Assembly: GCA_019236695.1 (NCBI GenBank)
Contig: JAFAIN010000124.1
Location: 1-33,517 of the forward strand
DNA length: 33,517 bases
Direction: 5' to 3'
DNA from: Acidobacteriota bacterium
GTDB taxonomy: Bacteria > Acidobacteriota > Terriglobia > Terriglobales > Acidobacteriaceae
The notes under the pieces were generated by a model. The model saw only the letters and a list, made by a program, of their open reading frames with translations. It did not search any database and was not told the DNA's origin. Shown here piece after piece: positions 32,784 to 33,517 of the stretch; within the stretch, counting starts at the first letter, position 1; every line of letters starts with the position of its first letter. The translations under genes were made by a program, and so were the position numbers.

Positions 32784-33131
32784 TCAGGCCTTCTGCAATA
32801 CCAGGTCGATTGCCGCCGAAAGGCGCTCCCACTGCTGCTGTTCGCGCTCCAGTTGCGCGCGGCCGGCCCGCGTGAGGCGGTAAAGCTTTGCCCGCCGGCC
32901 GCCATCCGTCTCCCCCCACCGGGCGGCAATCCAGCCCTGCTGCTCCAGCCGGTGCAGTGCCGGATACAGCGAGCCCTGCTGCACTTGCAGAACTTCGCGC
33001 GAAACCTGCTCAATCCGCTTGGCGATGCCCCAGCCATGCTTCGGGCCCAACGCCAGCGTGCGCAGAATCAAAACATCCAACGTGCCCTGTACCAATTCGC
33101 TGGGCTTTCCCACCGTGAATACCCCGATCAT
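32784..33131 (-). CDS. PadR-family transcriptional repressor
   Basis: A 115-aa winged-helix regulator: GTLDVLILRTLALGPKHGWGIAKRIEQVS is the family start, LQVQQGSLYPALHRLEQQGWIAARWGE the recognition helix and wing, and GRRAKLYRLTRAGRAQLEREQQQWERL the C-terminal dimerisation helix. PadR proteins directly precede ADOP genes in Acidobacteriota and are expected to repress them. The start ATG at 33131 overlaps the first base pairs of a perfect 11-bp palindrome, so autorepression is strongly suggested. No Shine-Dalgarno is seen. The ligand is unknown. Confidence 0.95.
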   Translation of the reverse strand: MIGVFTVGKPSELVQGTLDVLILRTLALGPKHGWGIAKRIEQVSREVLQVQQGSLYPALHRLEQQGWIAARWGETDGGRRAKLYRLTRAGRAQLEREQQQWERLSAAIDLVLQKA

Positions 33132-33158
33132 CTACAATAGACGTACACTATTGTAGAT
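33130..33158. promoter_or_regulatory. PadR operator: perfect 11-bp inverted repeat over the start codon
   Basis: ATCTACAATAG (33130-33140) and CTATTGTAGAT (33148-33158) are exact inverse complements around a 7-nt ACGTACA spacer. The left arm includes two bases of the padR start codon. Confidence 0.82.
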
Positions 33159-33164
33159 CGTCAA
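33136..33164 (-). promoter_or_regulatory. Candidate promoter of the PadR-ADOP operon
   Basis: On the minus strand TTGACG (33164-33159) and TCTATT (33141-33136) are separated by 17 bp. The whole spacer and -10 lie inside the palindrome, so PadR binding would block RNA polymerase. The -10 is a modest match. Confidence 0.5.
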
Positions 33165-33261
33165 CAATACGCCCCGAAACGTTTTTTTGCCCAGCCGGCC
33201 GGGCCTGAAGCCGCCGAGGATGAAAATGGGTTGGGCAGCCGCGGGAGCGCCGGCTCGCGCG

Positions 33262-33517
33262 CTACTCTCGCGCAGCCGCTTCTTCTTCCACCCAGAAGCG
33301 GTGGCCGGTGCGGCGGATGAACACATCTTCCAGGGTAGGCTTGCTGATGGAGACGCTGCGTATCTGGCCGGGAAACGCCTCCACGACTTCGGTCACAAAA
33401 CGGTGGCCGTTTTCGCGCTCGATTCGGACAGTGTTGTCGAGCACTGCAGCCTGCTCGTGGAAACGCCGCCTGATGTTTTCGGCGAGCGCTGGCGCCGAAG
33501 CGGCATCATTCGGCTCG
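33262..33517 (-). CDS. Partial ABC transporter ATP-binding protein (C-terminal end)
   Basis: The minus-strand frame is open from the right edge and ends at the stop at 33262, giving about 84 residues. They read EPNDAASAPALAENIRRRFH..., then VTEVVEAFPGQIRSVSISKPTLEDVFIRRTGHRF. The motif P-T-L-E-D-V-F-x-x-x-T-G is the usual C-terminus of DrrA/CcmA-type ABC ATPases (DUF4162-like). Walker motifs would lie outside the window. The strand is the same as PadR-ADOP, but the gene is separated by 130 nt and a promoter. It may pair with other permease genes beyond the window. Confidence 0.88.
   Translation of the reverse strand, partial: EPNDAASAPALAENIRRRFHEQAAVLDNTVRIERENGHRFVTEVVEAFPGQIRSVSISKPTLEDVFIRRTGHRFWVEEEAAARE

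Noticed and set aside
30036-33131. PadR-ADOP locus as a mobile element or resistance island
   Set aside because: No transposase, integrase or terminal repeats flank it, and base composition matches the neighbours.
31914-33140. 408-codon plus-strand frame over the ADOP and PadR genes
   Set aside because: Antisense shadow of two clearly recognised genes.

Overview
The window looks like chromosomal DNA of an Acidobacteriota bacterium (Terriglobia/Koribacter-like). This is inferred from moderately high GC, a PadR + ADOP-type ABC permease pair, a serine/threonine kinase fused to a TPR sensor, a CsbD + Lmo0937-type stress pair, and intergenic 'GCGGAGAC/CGGAGGC' type repeats. No rRNA, tRNA, CRISPR array, transposase or prophage gene was found. 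The content is mostly housekeeping with a regulatory and stress flavour.

Layout. 1-6.2 kb, all minus strand: smc, then purC with its own strong promoter, then cvpA-like, a small Fis-type DNA-binding protein and the start of a His-rich secreted protein that leaves the window. 6.6-7.1 kb: a minus-strand HicB/HicA toxin-antitoxin pair. 7.4-8.4 kb: a RimI-like acetyltransferase (plus) facing a CsbD protein and an Lmo0937-type membrane peptide (both minus) across a strong bidirectional terminator. 8.9-11.3 kb: lon, preceded by two HspR/HAIR-like operators. 11.5-14.0 kb: a small four-cysteine zinc-ribbon protein, a DJ-1/PfpI protein and an M16 zinc peptidase. 14.2-16.9 kb: rlmN, a TPR protein coupled to a secreted carboxypeptidase-regulatory-like protein, and ribA. 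16.9-22.2 kb: a secreted phosphoesterase, a DUF2520 Rossmann protein divergent from a NUDIX (ADP-ribose pyrophosphatase type) gene, and a Tat-exported M24 peptidase. 22.4-26.4 kb: a 981-aa receptor kinase and a zinc-free MDR oxidoreductase. 26.8-30.0 kb: a STAS protein + FNR/CRP-family regulator operon and a double-PAS sigma-54 activator. 30.0-33.5 kb: ADOP permease, its PadR repressor with a palindromic operator over the start codon, and the C-terminal end of an ABC ATPase.

How genes work together. smc, lon, rlmN, ribA and purC are core functions. Lon, CsbD, Lmo0937, PfpI and M16 form a loose stress/proteostasis set. The kinase, STAS-FNR/CRP operon, sigma-54 activator and PadR-ADOP-ABC group are signalling and transport modules.

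Most noteworthy: (i) degenerate short tandem repeats sit within about 30 nt downstream of many stop codons; (ii) several genes lacking a Shine-Dalgarno have a TAnnnT hexamer exactly 6 nt before the start codon, suggesting leaderless transcripts; (iii) two HAIR-like operators precede lon; (iv) SMC has a ~100-residue acidic/proline-rich insertion in its N-terminal head; (v) one regulator combines FNR-like cluster cysteines with a CRP-like recognition helix. No wholly new multi-gene system could be demonstrated.
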